From contig NZ_PJME01000003.1 in NCBI RefSeq assembly GCF_002954775.1, positions 124,001-188,000 on the forward strand: a stretch of DNA of 64,000 nt, read 5' to 3'. The position numbers were made by a program, and so were the translations under genes. How positions within the stretch are numbered: position 1 is the stretch's first letter; each line of letters begins with the position of its first letter. Under the pieces are notes generated by a model that saw nothing but the letters and a program-made list of their open reading frames with translations, did no database searches and was not told where the DNA came from. The stretch is from Streptomyces geranii (lineage in GTDB: Bacteria > Actinomycetota > Actinomycetes > Streptomycetales > Streptomycetaceae). Positions 42,305-50,466 of this stretch are shown here, piece after piece.

Positions 42305-43444
42305 ATGCCCGTATTCTCGCTCGAACCGGCCCAGGCCGCCTGGTGTGCCGAGCTGCGCACGCTGGCCGCCGACCGGCTGCGCCCGCTCGCCGAGAAGGGC
42401 GAACCGGGCCGCGTGAACCGCCCCCTCGTCGCCGAACTCGGCCAACTCGGCCTGCTGTCAAGGCTGTTCACCTCGGGCGCGCTGGATCTCTGTCTGATGC
42501 GGGAGTCCCTCGCGCACTCCTGCACCGAGGCGGAGACCGCCCTCGCGCTCCAGGGCCTCGGCGCCCACCCGGTCCACGCCCACGGCACCCCGGCCCAGCG
42601 CGAACACTGGCTGCCCCGGGTGAGCGACGGCAGCGCGGTGGCCGCCTTCGCACTGAGCGAGCCCGGCGCGGGTTCGGATGCGGCGGCCCTGTCGCTCGCA
42701 GCCGACCCCGACGGCCCCTCCGGCTGGCGCCTCACCGGGGAGAAGTGCTGGATCTCCAACGCCCCCGAGGCCGACTTCTACACCGTCTTCGCCCGTACGA
42801 CAGCGGGCGCCGGGGCCCGTGGAGTCACCGCCTTCCTGCTCCCCGCCGACCGGCCCGGCCTCACCGGCAGCGCCCTCGACATGCTCTCCCCGCACCCGAT
42901 CGGCGCCCTCGCCCTGGACGCCGTACCGGTGACCGAGGACGACGTCATCGGTGAACCCGACCACGGATTCCGGGTCGCCATGGGCACGTTGAACCTGTTC
43001 CGGCCGAGCGTCGGCGCCTTCGCGGTCGGCATGGCCCAGGCCGCCCTGGACGCGACCCTCGCTCACACCAGCCAACGGGACGCGTTCGGCGGCAAGTTGA
43101 AGGACCTCCAGGCCGTGGCCCACCAGGTCGCCGAGATGGCCCTGCGCACGGAGGCGGCCCGGCTGATGGTCTACGCGGCGGCGTCCGCGTACGACGAAGG
43201 CGCCCAAGGCGTGCCCGGGCGGGCCGCGATGGCGAAGCTGCTGGCCACCGAGACCGCGCAGTACGTCGTCGACGCGGCCGTCCAACTGCACGGCGCGCGG
43301 GCGCTGCGGCGCGGCCATCTCCTCGAACACCTCTACCGGGAGGTACGGGCGCCGCGTATCTACGAAGGGGCCAGCGAGGTCCAACGGACGGTCATCGCCA
43401 AGGAGTTGTACAAGGGGGCGCAGATGACGGGGGAGATCCTGTGA
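42305..43444 (+). CDS. Acyl-CoA dehydrogenase family protein
   Basis: 379 residues. FAD-binding region AFALSEPGAGSDAA near 118 and GEKCWISNA near 140, R-loop NLFRPSVGAFAVGMAQAAL near 240, QLHGARAL near 326, and the catalytic glutamate region IYEGASEVQR near 352. In the Azoarcus aminobenzoate operon a dehydrogenase of this class (abmD) acts on the cyclised or reduced aryl-CoA product. ATG 42305 follows GGAGGTGAGG. It overlaps the RidA gene by 4 nt (GTGA). The gene is divergent from the ligase gene and shares its regulatory region. Confidence 0.86.
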   Translation: MPVFSLEPAQAAWCAELRTLAADRLRPLAEKGEPGRVNRPLVAELGQLGLLSRLFTSGALDLCLMRESLAHSCTEAETALALQGLGAHPVHAHGTPAQREHWLPRVSDGSAVAAFALSEPGAGSDAAALSLAADPDGPSGWRLTGEKCWISNAPEADFYTVFARTTAGAGARGVTAFLLPADRPGLTGSALDMLSPHPIGALALDAVPVTEDDVIGEPDHGFRVAMGTLNLFRPSVGAFAVGMAQAALDATLAHTSQRDAFGGKLKDLQAVAHQVAEMALRTEAARLMVYAAASAYDEGAQGVPGRAAMAKLLATETAQYVVDAAVQLHGARALRRGHLLEHLYREVRAPRIYEGASEVQRTVIAKELYKGAQMTGEIL

Positions 43445-43839
43445 CCGCCGAGCGCGTCAACCCGCCGGGCCTGTCGCCGCCCGCGGGCTTCTCGCACGCC
43501 GTCGTCGCCACCGGCTCCCGGCTGGTGTTCCTCGCGGGCCAGACCGCGCTCGACGCCGACGGGAAGGTCGTAGGAGACACCCTGCCCGAGCAGTTCGAGC
43601 GGGCCCTCGGGAATCTGCTCGCCGCGCTGCACGCGGCCGGCGGTACGGCCGGGGACCTGGCCCGGGTGACGGTGTACGCCACGGACGTCGCCGACTATCG
43701 CGCCCAGGCCCCGCAACTCGGCCGGATCTGGCGGAGGTTGGCGGGGCGCGACTATCCGGCCATGGCGGTCGTCGGGATCGTACGGCTCTGGGACGAGGCG
43801 GCCCTGGTGGAGCTGGACGGCTTCGCGGTGCTGCCGTAG
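43441..43839 (+). CDS. RidA/YjgF family enamine-imine deaminase
   Basis: 132 residues. LVFLAGQTALDADGKVVG, VTVYATDVADYRA and YPAMAVVGIVRLWDEAALVELDGFA match the RidA fold, a trimer with active sites at subunit interfaces; the Arg in VRLWDEA occupies the region of the catalytic Arg. These hydrolyse reactive enamine/imine intermediates; a RidA-like protein (abmE) is part of the Azoarcus 2-aminobenzoyl-CoA operon, where the reduced ring product is an enamine. GTG 43441 is coupled to the dehydrogenase stop. This gene is the best local hint that the pathway substrate carries an amino group. Confidence 0.88.
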   Translation: MTAERVNPPGLSPPAGFSHAVVATGSRLVFLAGQTALDADGKVVGDTLPEQFERALGNLLAALHAAGGTAGDLARVTVYATDVADYRAQAPQLGRIWRRLAGRDYPAMAVVGIVRLWDEAALVELDGFAVLP

Positions 43840-43859
43840 GGAGTGGTCGTCAGGGTTTT

Positions 43860-44048
43860 TCAGGCCGCGGTCGTCAGCCGGTGCGGGGAGACCACACTGC
43901 CGTCGGGCAGCAGCTCGCCGGTGTCGTCGAAGACGATCGCGCCGTTGCAGAGGAGGTTCCAGCCCTGCTCGGGGTGGAAGGCGACGATGTGCGCGGCGTC
44001 CCGGTCGGGGCGGTCGGCCGAGGGGCACGCGGGCTGGTGTGAACACAT
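43860..44048 (-). CDS. DUF5999 family protein
   Basis: 62 residues, starting at ATG 44048 six nt after GGAGG. The sequence MCSHQPACPSADRPDRDAA with CxHxPxC at the N-terminus, HPEQGWNLLCNG and DTGELLPDG is characteristic of the small actinobacterial DUF5999 family; Cys2, His4, Cys8 and the later Cys could bind a metal, but no function is known. Streptomycetes carry several paralogues. It is convergent with the RidA gene, 20 nt between stops. Confidence 0.88.
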   Translation of the reverse strand: MCSHQPACPSADRPDRDAAHIVAFHPEQGWNLLCNGAIVFDDTGELLPDGSVVSPHRLTTAA

Positions 44049-44142
44049 GGTGTGCCTCCGCATCTGTGAATCTCTGATCTGCTGCCACTTCTGACGATGC
44101 CCGTGCCGGGGGCCCGGCGCCAAGTCGTGGCGGGGAAGCGTG

Positions 44143-44162
44143 ACAGCACGCGGACGTGCTGT
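44143..44162. promoter_or_regulatory. Inverted repeat ACAGCACG-CGGA-CGTGCTGT
   Basis: Perfect 8-bp palindromic arms with a 4-nt centre, midway between the divergent DUF5999 and DUF6299 genes, so more likely an operator than a terminator. Confidence 0.5.
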
Positions 44163-44194
44163 GACACCACCCTGACAATCCGCCGTTCCGAGAA

Positions 44195-44230
44195 GATCAC
44201 GGACGAGATCACGGACGAGATCACGGATGA
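44195..44230. repeat. 12-bp tandem repeat GATCACGGACGA, three units
   Basis: Three perfect or near-perfect units (44195, 44207, 44219), followed by degenerate GAGATCCCC and GAAGATCC copies up to about 44248, about 120 nt before the DUF6299 start. Confidence 0.85.
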
Positions 44231-44353
44231 GATCCCCGAGAAGATCCGAAAAGCGGGGCAGTCGGCGTGCGCGACTCGCCGACGAAGGGGTGACGGTCAC
44301 GCGCGCGGGCGCGCGGGGCCAGTACCTGTGGAGCCCCCCAATGGAGGTTTCCC

Positions 44354-44794
44354 ATGTCTGTTTCCGTCCGGTCCCTCTCCCGTGCCGCCGCCCTCGCCGC
44401 CGGTGCCGTGCTGCTGACCGTCTCCCAGGCCGCGACCCCCGCAGCCGCCGTCGACGGCTTCGACCAGGTCACCGTCGAGTCCGGCAGCATCACCCCCGAC
44501 GGTGAACTCACCCTCACCGGCAGCTACCGCTGCCTCAGCACCGGCGGTTCCGTGCGGGTCGCGGCGGCCATCGAGCGCGGCGAGAACGTCTGGCACGGCC
44601 TGGACAGCCTCCCCGCGAGCTGCGACGGCTCCTGGCACGGGTGGAGCAGCACCAAGGCCACCGAGCCGGGCGCGTATGAGCCCGGCCCGGCGCGGGTGAA
44701 GACCAGCCTGGTCGAGTTCCGCCGCTCGGGCTTCATCCCGCTGCCCACGGTCACCTCGGAGCAGATCCAGGAGGTCGTCCTCACGGAGGCCTGA
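44354..44794 (+). CDS. Secreted DUF6299 domain protein
   Basis: 146 residues with a Sec signal peptide (SLSRAAALAAGAVLLTVSQA then AxA near 32). The mature part is a small beta-rich domain: VTVESGSITPDGELTLTGSYRC with a second Cys in LPASCDGSW, likely a disulfide. ATG 44354 follows GGAGG by 6 nt. Such proteins are extracellular and of unknown function in streptomycetes. Convergent with the aminopeptidase P gene. Confidence 0.82.
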   Translation: MSVSVRSLSRAAALAAGAVLLTVSQAATPAAAVDGFDQVTVESGSITPDGELTLTGSYRCLSTGGSVRVAAAIERGENVWHGLDSLPASCDGSWHGWSSTKATEPGAYEPGPARVKTSLVEFRRSGFIPLPTVTSEQIQEVVLTEA

Positions 44795-44833
44795 GCGGCC
44801 CGCCGTGACAGGTGCTGACGGGGCCGACCGGTG

Positions 44834-46309
44834 CTACGCGCCGGTCAGGCCCCGCATCCATGCCTCGACCTCGTCGGACGTACGGGGCAGCCCGGCCGAC
44901 AGGTTCTCGTGGCCGTCCGCCGTCACCAGGATGTCGTCCTCGATCCGGACCCCGATGCCCCGGTACTCCGGCGGCACGGTCAGGTCGTCCGGCTGGAAGT
45001 ACAGGCCCGGCTCGACCGTGAGGACCATGCCCGGTTCGAGGGTGCCGTCGACGTACAGCTCGGTGCGCGCCTTGGCGCAGTCGTGCACGTCCAGGCCGAG
45101 CATGTGACCGGTGCCCGCCATGGTGAAGCGGCGCTGGAGCGCCAGCTCGTACACGTCGTCCGGGTCGCCCTCCAGCAGGCCCCACTCGACGAGCTTCCCG
45201 GCCAGGTACCGCTGGGCGGTGACATGGAAGTCCCGGTAGGCGGCACCGGGCTTGACCGTGCGGATGCCGGCCTCCTGCGCCTCGTACACCGCGTCGTAGA
45301 TCCTGCGCTGGAGCGGGGTGAAGGTGCCGCTGATCGGGAGGGTGCGGGTGACGTCGGCGGTGTAGAGGGAGTTCGTCTCCACGCCCGCGTCGAGCAACAG
45401 GAGTTCGCCCGGGCGGACTTCGCCGTCGTTGCGCTGCCAGTGCATGATCGTGGCGTGCTCGCCGGCGGCGCAGATCGAGCCGTAGCCGATGTCGTTGCCC
45501 TCAAGTCGGGCCCGGCGGAAGAAGGTTCCCTCGATCCAGCGTTCCGAGGTGGCGATCGCGGTCGCCAACTCCCGTACGACGTCCACGAATCCGCGTACGG
45601 TCGAGTCGACCGCCTTGCGCATCTCGCCGATCTCCCACTCGTCCTTCACCAGGCGGAGTTCGGACAGGACGGTCCTCAGCTCGGTGTCCCGCTCCTCGTC
45701 CGTCGCCACGGCCGCCTCGACCTCGGCGTCGTGGCCGCGCACGATCCGGGTGGGGACGGCGGGGGCCGCGCGCAGTTCGGCGACGGCCTCGCGGACGTCA
45801 CGGCAGGGCAGGCCGAGGACCTGTTCGGCCTCGGCGAGGGAGTGCCGGCGGCCCACCCACAGCTCGCCCTTGGCGGCGCCCTGCCAGAACTCGCCGCTCT
45901 CCCGGTCGGAGCGGGGGAGGAGATAAGCGGTGGCGTCGTGGCCCTCGGCGTCCGCGCGGGGTTCGAGGACCAGGAGGGCGTCCACGGTCTGGTCGCCCGT
46001 GAGGTGGACGTACTCGGTGGCCGGGCGGAACGGGTAGTGCGTGTCGTTGGCACGGACCTTGAGGTTCCCGGCCGGGACGATCAGACGCTCGCCGGGGAAA
46101 CGCGCGGAGAGGGCGGCACGGCGTTCGGCGGCGTACGGGGCCTGCTCGATGGGGCGCAGATCCTGGAGTTCGGTGTCGGCCCAGCCCGTCGTCATCAGCT
46201 CGGCCAGCTGGGGGGAGACGGAGGGGTAGAGGCGGTTCTTGCGGTCCTTGGTCTCGGCGGTTTCCTCGCTGTGGGCGGTTCCAGCGGTCTCGGCGGAATC
46301 CTTGGACAC
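44834..46309 (-). CDS. pepP: Xaa-Pro aminopeptidase (aminopeptidase P family, M24B)
   Basis: 491 residues. N-terminal creatinase-like domain with YPFRPATEYVHLTGDQ near 85; C-terminal pita-bread domain with metal ligands in LLLLDAGVETNSLYTADVTRT (Asp, Asp near 300-312), GTGHMLGLDVHD (His near 393), TVEPGLYF (Glu) and GIGVRIEDDILVT (Glu). It removes an N-terminal residue preceding proline, in the cytoplasm, with two Mn ions. GTG 46309 with GAAGG upstream is chosen; an in-frame ATG 12 codons earlier has no site. Downstream of it (on the plus strand) lies a hydroxyproline operon, a plausible metabolic link through proline-rich peptide turnover. Confidence 0.93.
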   Translation of the reverse strand: MSKDSAETAGTAHSEETAETKDRKNRLYPSVSPQLAELMTTGWADTELQDLRPIEQAPYAAERRAALSARFPGERLIVPAGNLKVRANDTHYPFRPATEYVHLTGDQTVDALLVLEPRADAEGHDATAYLLPRSDRESGEFWQGAAKGELWVGRRHSLAEAEQVLGLPCRDVREAVAELRAAPAVPTRIVRGHDAEVEAAVATDEERDTELRTVLSELRLVKDEWEIGEMRKAVDSTVRGFVDVVRELATAIATSERWIEGTFFRRARLEGNDIGYGSICAAGEHATIMHWQRNDGEVRPGELLLLDAGVETNSLYTADVTRTLPISGTFTPLQRRIYDAVYEAQEAGIRTVKPGAAYRDFHVTAQRYLAGKLVEWGLLEGDPDDVYELALQRRFTMAGTGHMLGLDVHDCAKARTELYVDGTLEPGMVLTVEPGLYFQPDDLTVPPEYRGIGVRIEDDILVTADGHENLSAGLPRTSDEVEAWMRGLTGA

Positions 46310-46346
46310 CTGTGGGCACCTTCTTCGTGTCGACTCGGTCAGCATT

Positions 46347-46377
46347 GCTGGCTGGCTGGCTGGTGGCTGGTGGTGGC
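46347..46377. repeat. GCTG tetranucleotide repeat
   Basis: Four perfect GCTG units then GTGGCTGGTGGTGG, in the divergent interval between pepP and the hydroxyproline operon; may vary by slippage. Confidence 0.75.
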
Positions 46378-46431
46378 GAGTCGAGCCTAGGCGCCCTTGG
46401 CGTCGATGGGAACATGTGACATTGTACTGGC

Positions 46432-47604
46432 GTGAGCAAGCGACTGACCTGCGACGTTGTGGTCATCGGTGCCGGAATGGTGGGTGCCGCATGCGCCCTG
46501 TACCTCGCCCGGGCGGGCCTGGCGACCCTCGTTCTCGACCGGGGGCCGGTGGCCGGTGGCACCACCGGTGCCGGTGAGGGCAATCTGCTCGTCTCCGACA
46601 AGGAACCGGGGCCGGAGCTGGACCTCGCGCTGCTCTCCACCCGCCTCTGGTACGACCTCGCCGCCGAGCCCGGCATGGGCGGCTCCGTCGAGTTCGAGGC
46701 GAAGGGCGGGATCGTCGTCGCCTCCGACGCGGCCGGCATGGCCGCGCTGACCGCGTTCGCCGCCGGGCAGCGGGCGGCCGGTGTCGAGGCCGAGGTCGTC
46801 GACGCCGGTCGACTCGCCGAACTCGAACCGCACTTGACCCCCGGCCTCGCGGGCGGCGTCCGGTACCCGCAGGACTGCCAGGTGATGCCCTCCCTCGCCG
46901 CCGCCCAGGTCGTACGGGCGGCCAGGCGGGCCGGGGCCGAACTGCGCACCGGCACCGCCGTCACCGACATCCTGTGCGCGCCCGACGGTTCGGTGCGCGG
47001 CGTCCGGACGGCGGGGCACGGCGACATCCACGCGCCGGCCGTCGTCAACGCGGCCGGCACCTGGGGCGCCGAGGTCGCCGCGCTGGCCGGGGTGACCCTG
47101 CCCGTGCTGCCCCGGCGCGGCTTCGTCCTGGTCACCGAACCGCTGCCGCCCGGCACCGTCCGGCACAAGGTGTACGCGGCCGACTATGTCGCCGACGTGG
47201 CCAGCGGCGACGCCGGGCTCCAGTCCTCGGCGGTCGTCGAGAGCACGGCGGCGGGGCCGGTGCTGATCGGGGCCAGCCGCGAACGGGTCGGCTTCGACCG
47301 GACGTTCTCCCTGCCCGTCGTACGGCGACTGGCCGCCCAGGCCACCGCGCTCTTCCCGATGCTCGCAGGGGTGCACGCGATGCGCGGCTATCTCGGGTTC
47401 CGGCCGTACATGCCGGACCATCTCCCGGCCGTCGGGGCCGACCCCCGGGCGCCCGGGCTCTACCACGCGTGCGGGCACGAGGGCGCGGGGATCGGGCTGG
47501 CGGTCGGTACGGGGCACCTGATCGCCCAGTCGTTGACGGGCAGACGGCCCGAGCTGGATCTCGCGCCGTTCCGCCCGGACCGCTTCGAGGAGGACGGCCA
47601 GTGA
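46432..47604 (+). CDS. FAD-dependent D-hydroxyproline dehydrogenase beta-type subunit
   Basis: 390-residue DAO-family flavoprotein: VVVIGAGMVGAACALYLARAG near 9, GTTGAGEGNLLVSDK near 43, and C-terminal GYLGFRPYMPDHLPAVG and CGHEGAGIGLAVGTG, the second FAD block. Together with the next two genes it forms the HcnCAB-like heterotrimer that oxidises cis-4-hydroxy-D-proline to the pyrroline. GTG 46432 lacks a ribosome site, so the operon may start leaderless (TGTACT lies just upstream). Coupled to the ferredoxin-like gene by GTGA. The amino-acid substrate is inferred from the epimerase and deaminase downstream. Confidence 0.85.
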   Translation: MSKRLTCDVVVIGAGMVGAACALYLARAGLATLVLDRGPVAGGTTGAGEGNLLVSDKEPGPELDLALLSTRLWYDLAAEPGMGGSVEFEAKGGIVVASDAAGMAALTAFAAGQRAAGVEAEVVDAGRLAELEPHLTPGLAGGVRYPQDCQVMPSLAAAQVVRAARRAGAELRTGTAVTDILCAPDGSVRGVRTAGHGDIHAPAVVNAAGTWGAEVAALAGVTLPVLPRRGFVLVTEPLPPGTVRHKVYAADYVADVASGDAGLQSSAVVESTAAGPVLIGASRERVGFDRTFSLPVVRRLAAQATALFPMLAGVHAMRGYLGFRPYMPDHLPAVGADPRAPGLYHACGHEGAGIGLAVGTGHLIAQSLTGRRPELDLAPFRPDRFEEDGQ

Positions 47605-47915
47605 GACAGAGGACTCCGCTGGAGCTGGCCGGGGCCCACCCCGGGCCGCCCTTCACCGTCACCGTCGACGGACACGAGACCGCCGCGCTGCCCGGTCAGA
47701 CCGTCGCCGCCGTGCTCTGGTCGGCGGGCATCACCTCCTGGCGGAGCACCCGGGGCAGCGGGGCGCCGCGCGGCGTCTTCTGTGGCATCGGGGTCTGCTT
47801 CGACTGCCTCGTCACCGTCAACGACCGGCCCAACCAGCGGGCTTGCCTGGTACAGGTCGCCTCCGGCGATGCCATCCGGACGCAGGAAGGGGTCGGCCAT
47901 GACGGACTCGGCTGA
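47601..47915 (+). CDS. (2Fe-2S)-binding subunit of D-hydroxyproline dehydrogenase
   Basis: 104 residues. Cys61, Cys66, Cys69 and Cys82 in CGIGVCFDC and RAC give a plant-type [2Fe-2S] ligand set of the HcnA kind. GTG 47601 overlaps the stop of the beta subunit; the end overlaps the alpha subunit start (47899) by 17 nt. Presumably passes electrons between the two flavin subunits. Confidence 0.86.
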   Translation: MRQRTPLELAGAHPGPPFTVTVDGHETAALPGQTVAAVLWSAGITSWRSTRGSGAPRGVFCGIGVCFDCLVTVNDRPNQRACLVQVASGDAIRTQEGVGHDGLG

Positions 47916-49419
47916 GGGCCGTGCGGGTGATGTGGTTCGTCGGCTGCGGGCCGGTGGGGGCTGGTCGCGCCCCGCGGCGAAGCCGCCGACAGATACAGCC
48001 CCGCGCCCCCATCGGGGCGCCGTAGCCTCGCTCGCGGTCGTCGGTGCCGGGCCCGCCGGGCTCGCCGCCGCGTTGACCGCCGCCGACCAGGGGGTACGGG
48101 TCCTGCTGCTCGACTCCGATGCCCAGGCCGGCGGCCAGTTCTACCGGCAGCCCGCTGCCCCGCTCAGGGCACGCCGGCCGCAGGCCCTGCACCATGCCTG
48201 GGGTACCTGGACGAAGCTGCGGGACCGGCTGGCCGCACATGTCGAGGCCGGTCGGATCAGTCATCTGGCGGACCGTCATGTGTGGTTCGTGGAGTGGGAG
48301 TTCGGCGGAGGCGGCCTCTTCGGGGTGCATGCCCTGCTCGGTCCCGCGCAGACCGGGTCGGAGACCGTCACCGCCGACGCCGTCCTCCTCGCCACCGGCG
48401 GCTACGAGAAGGTGCTGCCCTTCCCCGGCTGGAACCTCCCCGGTGTCCTCACCGCCGGTGGCGCCCAGGCGATGCTCAAGGGCGGGCTCGTCCTGCCGGG
48501 CCGTACGGCTGTCGTCGCCGGGACCGGGCCACTGCTGATGCCGGTCGCCGCCGGGCTCGCCGCAGCGGGCGCCGACGTCGCCGCGTACGTCGAGTCCACG
48601 CACCCCGCCGACTTCGTACGGCACGCCGCCACACTCGCCGCAAACCCTGCGAAGGTCGCCGAGGCCGCCCGGTACGCGGCCCAACTGCTGCGCCACAAGG
48701 TCCCGGTGACGGTACGTCACACCGTCGTCGCGGCCCACGGCACCGACCACGTCGAGGCCGTCACCGTCGCCGCCCTGGACACGCACGGTCGGGTACGGCC
48801 GGGCACCGAGCGGCGGATCGCCTGCGACACCCTGGCCGTTGGACACGGCATGCTAGCGCACACCGACCTCGCGGAGAGCCTCGGGTGCGCGATCGACGCG
48901 GACGGCGACGCCTTCGTCGTCACGGACGCCGAGCAGCGCACCGATGTCGACGGTGTCTGGGCGGCGGGGGAGGCCACCGGCATCGGGGGCGCGGTGCTGG
49001 CACTCGCCGAGGGGGAGATCGCCGGGCGGTCGATCGCCGCGCGGCTGGCGGGAGTCGAGCCGCGTCCCGCCGACTGGGCTTCTGCCGCCCGGACCCGTAC
49101 TCGGTTGCGGAAGTTCTTCGCCGCCGTCGATGTCGCTTACGCCCCGCCCGCGCACTGGGTCGAGCAGGTCACCGACGACACCGTCGTCTGTCGCTGCGAG
49201 GAGGTGACTGCGGCGGAAGTCCGGGAGGCGGTGGGGGAGTTGGGGGCGACGGATCTGCGGACCGTGAAGCTGCTCACCCGGGCCGGTATGGGGTGGTGTC
49301 AGGGGCGGGTCTGTGCGGCCGGGGTTGCTGGGGTTGCCGGGTGTTCGGTGGGGTTGGCGAAGCGGCCGTTTGCTCGTCCTGTGCCGTTGGGTGTGTTGGC
49401 GGAGGAGCCCGGGGGCTGA
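47899..49419 (+). CDS. FAD/NAD(P)-binding alpha subunit of D-hydroxyproline dehydrogenase
   Basis: 506 residues. After an unusual 45-residue N-terminus comes the Rossmann AVVGAGPAGLAAALTAADQG, then GGYEKVLPFPGWNLPGVL near 172 and a second nucleotide domain (AVVAGTGPLLMPVAAGLA), ending with a BFD-like C-terminus with CRCEEV and CQGRVC cysteines near 430 and 466. This is HcnB/OoxA architecture. ATG 47899 follows AAGGGG and the gene begins inside the small iron-sulfur gene. Residues about 10-42 are encoded by a REP-like element (47939-48030), so the N-terminus is likely a dispensable insertion. Confidence 0.87.
   Translation: MTDSAEGRAGDVVRRLRAGGGWSRPAAKPPTDTAPRPHRGAVASLAVVGAGPAGLAAALTAADQGVRVLLLDSDAQAGGQFYRQPAAPLRARRPQALHHAWGTWTKLRDRLAAHVEAGRISHLADRHVWFVEWEFGGGGLFGVHALLGPAQTGSETVTADAVLLATGGYEKVLPFPGWNLPGVLTAGGAQAMLKGGLVLPGRTAVVAGTGPLLMPVAAGLAAAGADVAAYVESTHPADFVRHAATLAANPAKVAEAARYAAQLLRHKVPVTVRHTVVAAHGTDHVEAVTVAALDTHGRVRPGTERRIACDTLAVGHGMLAHTDLAESLGCAIDADGDAFVVTDAEQRTDVDGVWAAGEATGIGGAVLALAEGEIAGRSIAARLAGVEPRPADWASAARTRTRLRKFFAAVDVAYAPPAHWVEQVTDDTVVCRCEEVTAAEVREAVGELGATDLRTVKLLTRAGMGWCQGRVCAAGVAGVAGCSVGLAKRPFARPVPLGVLAEEPGG
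47939..48030 (+). repeat. REP-like palindromic element inside the alpha-subunit gene
   Basis: GTGGGGGCTGGTCGCGCCCC, the GTCGGCTGCGGGCC lead-in and the CAGCCCCGCGCCCCCATCGGGGCGCCG hairpin part match the family at 49423-49490 and 34190-34260, a well-known dispersed Streptomyces repeat. It is translated in frame as an Arg/Pro/Gly-rich segment. Confidence 0.7.
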
Positions 49420-49422
49420 TGT

Positions 49423-49490
49423 CGTGATTTGTCTGCTGCGCCGTTGTGGCTGGTCGCGCAGTTCCCCGCGCCCCTAAAAGCAGGGCGCTT
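49423..49490 (+). repeat. REP-like element between dehydrogenase and deaminase genes
   Basis: CTGCTGCGCCGTTGTGGCTGGTCGCGCAGTTCCCCGCGCCCCT lies in the operon's 102-nt gap; part of it is open in frame with the next gene but precedes its ribosome site. Same family as 34190-34260 (inverted orientation). Confidence 0.8.
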
Positions 49491-49521
49491 TCCCCCTGTG
49501 TCTCGAAAACTGGAGGTTCTT

Positions 49522-50421
49522 ATGGGCACCACTGTCCCCGTCCCCGTCTGGCGCGGTGTTCTTGTCGCCACCGCTCTGCCGTTGAACGACGATCTGAGCG
49601 TCAACTACGCCGCCTACGCCGATCATTGCCGTTGGCTCGTCGAGAACGGGTGTGACGGGGTCGTGCCCAATGGGTCGCTCGGTGAGTATCAGGTGCTCAC
49701 TGTCGAGGAGCGGGTCAAGGTTGTCGAGACCGCAGTTGACGCGATCGGTGGGGACCGGGTCATGCCCGGTGTCGCCGCCTACGGGTCCGCCGAGTCCGTC
49801 CGGTGGGCCGCGCAGGCCAGGGACGCCGGCTGTGCCGCCGTCATGCTGCTGCCGCCCAACGCCTACCGGGCCGACCGGCGTTCGGTGCTCGCGCACTACG
49901 CGGCCGTCGCCGAGGCCGGGATCGACATCGTGGCCTACAACAACCCGATCGACACCAAGGTCGACCTCACCCCCGAACTGCTCGCCGAGCTGCACGCGGC
50001 CGGGCTCATCAAGGGCGTGAAGGAGTTCTCCGGGGACACTCGGCGCATCTACCAGATCCAGGAACTCGCCCCGGAACTCGATGTGTTGATCGGCGCCGAC
50101 GACGTACTCCTCGAACTGGCCACCGCCGGGGCGGTCGGCTGGGTCGCCGGGTACCCCAACGCCCTGCCCCGGGCCACGGTCGAGCTGTACCGTGCCGCGA
50201 TCGCGGGCGATCTGGCCACCGCGCTGCCGCTCTACCAGCAGCTGCACGCCCTCCACCGCTGGGACTCCAAGGTCGAGTTCGTGCAGGCGATCAAGCTGTC
50301 GATGGACATCGTCGGACGGCACGGCGGTCCCGTCCGGCCGCCGCGCATGCCGTTGCTGCCGGAGCAGGAGAAGGCGGTCCGGGAGGCCACCGAGAAGGCC
50401 GTCGCCCTCGGTCTCGCCTGA
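49522..50421 (+). CDS. DHDPS-family aldolase/deaminase (probable 1-pyrroline-4-hydroxy-2-carboxylate deaminase)
   Basis: 299-residue dihydrodipicolinate-synthase superfamily TIM barrel. Schiff-base Lys166 in GVKEFSGD, Tyr139 in AYNNP and the pyruvate-type loop GSLGEYQVLTVEER (GGTGE variant) near 48. In hydroxyproline breakdown this family deaminates and dehydrates the pyrroline to alpha-ketoglutarate semialdehyde. ATG 49522 is five nt after GGAGG. It follows the dehydrogenase genes and precedes the epimerase gene, fitting the pathway order. A true DapA is unlikely because of the loop change and context. Confidence 0.85.
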   Translation: MGTTVPVPVWRGVLVATALPLNDDLSVNYAAYADHCRWLVENGCDGVVPNGSLGEYQVLTVEERVKVVETAVDAIGGDRVMPGVAAYGSAESVRWAAQARDAGCAAVMLLPPNAYRADRRSVLAHYAAVAEAGIDIVAYNNPIDTKVDLTPELLAELHAAGLIKGVKEFSGDTRRIYQIQELAPELDVLIGADDVLLELATAGAVGWVAGYPNALPRATVELYRAAIAGDLATALPLYQQLHALHRWDSKVEFVQAIKLSMDIVGRHGGPVRPPRMPLLPEQEKAVREATEKAVALGLA

Positions 50422-50466
50422 GTACCGGGACCCGCCGACCCGAGTTCACCTGAGAGGATCGCCCCC

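Larger units (their letters stand above)
44049..44353. other. Gene-free interval with hairpin and tandem repeat
   Basis: 305 bp between the divergent DUF5999 and DUF6299 genes. It holds the hairpin at 44143-44162, a 12-bp tandem repeat at 44195-44230 and presumably two promoters, none of which I can place firmly. No ORF with a ribosome site. Confidence 0.6.
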
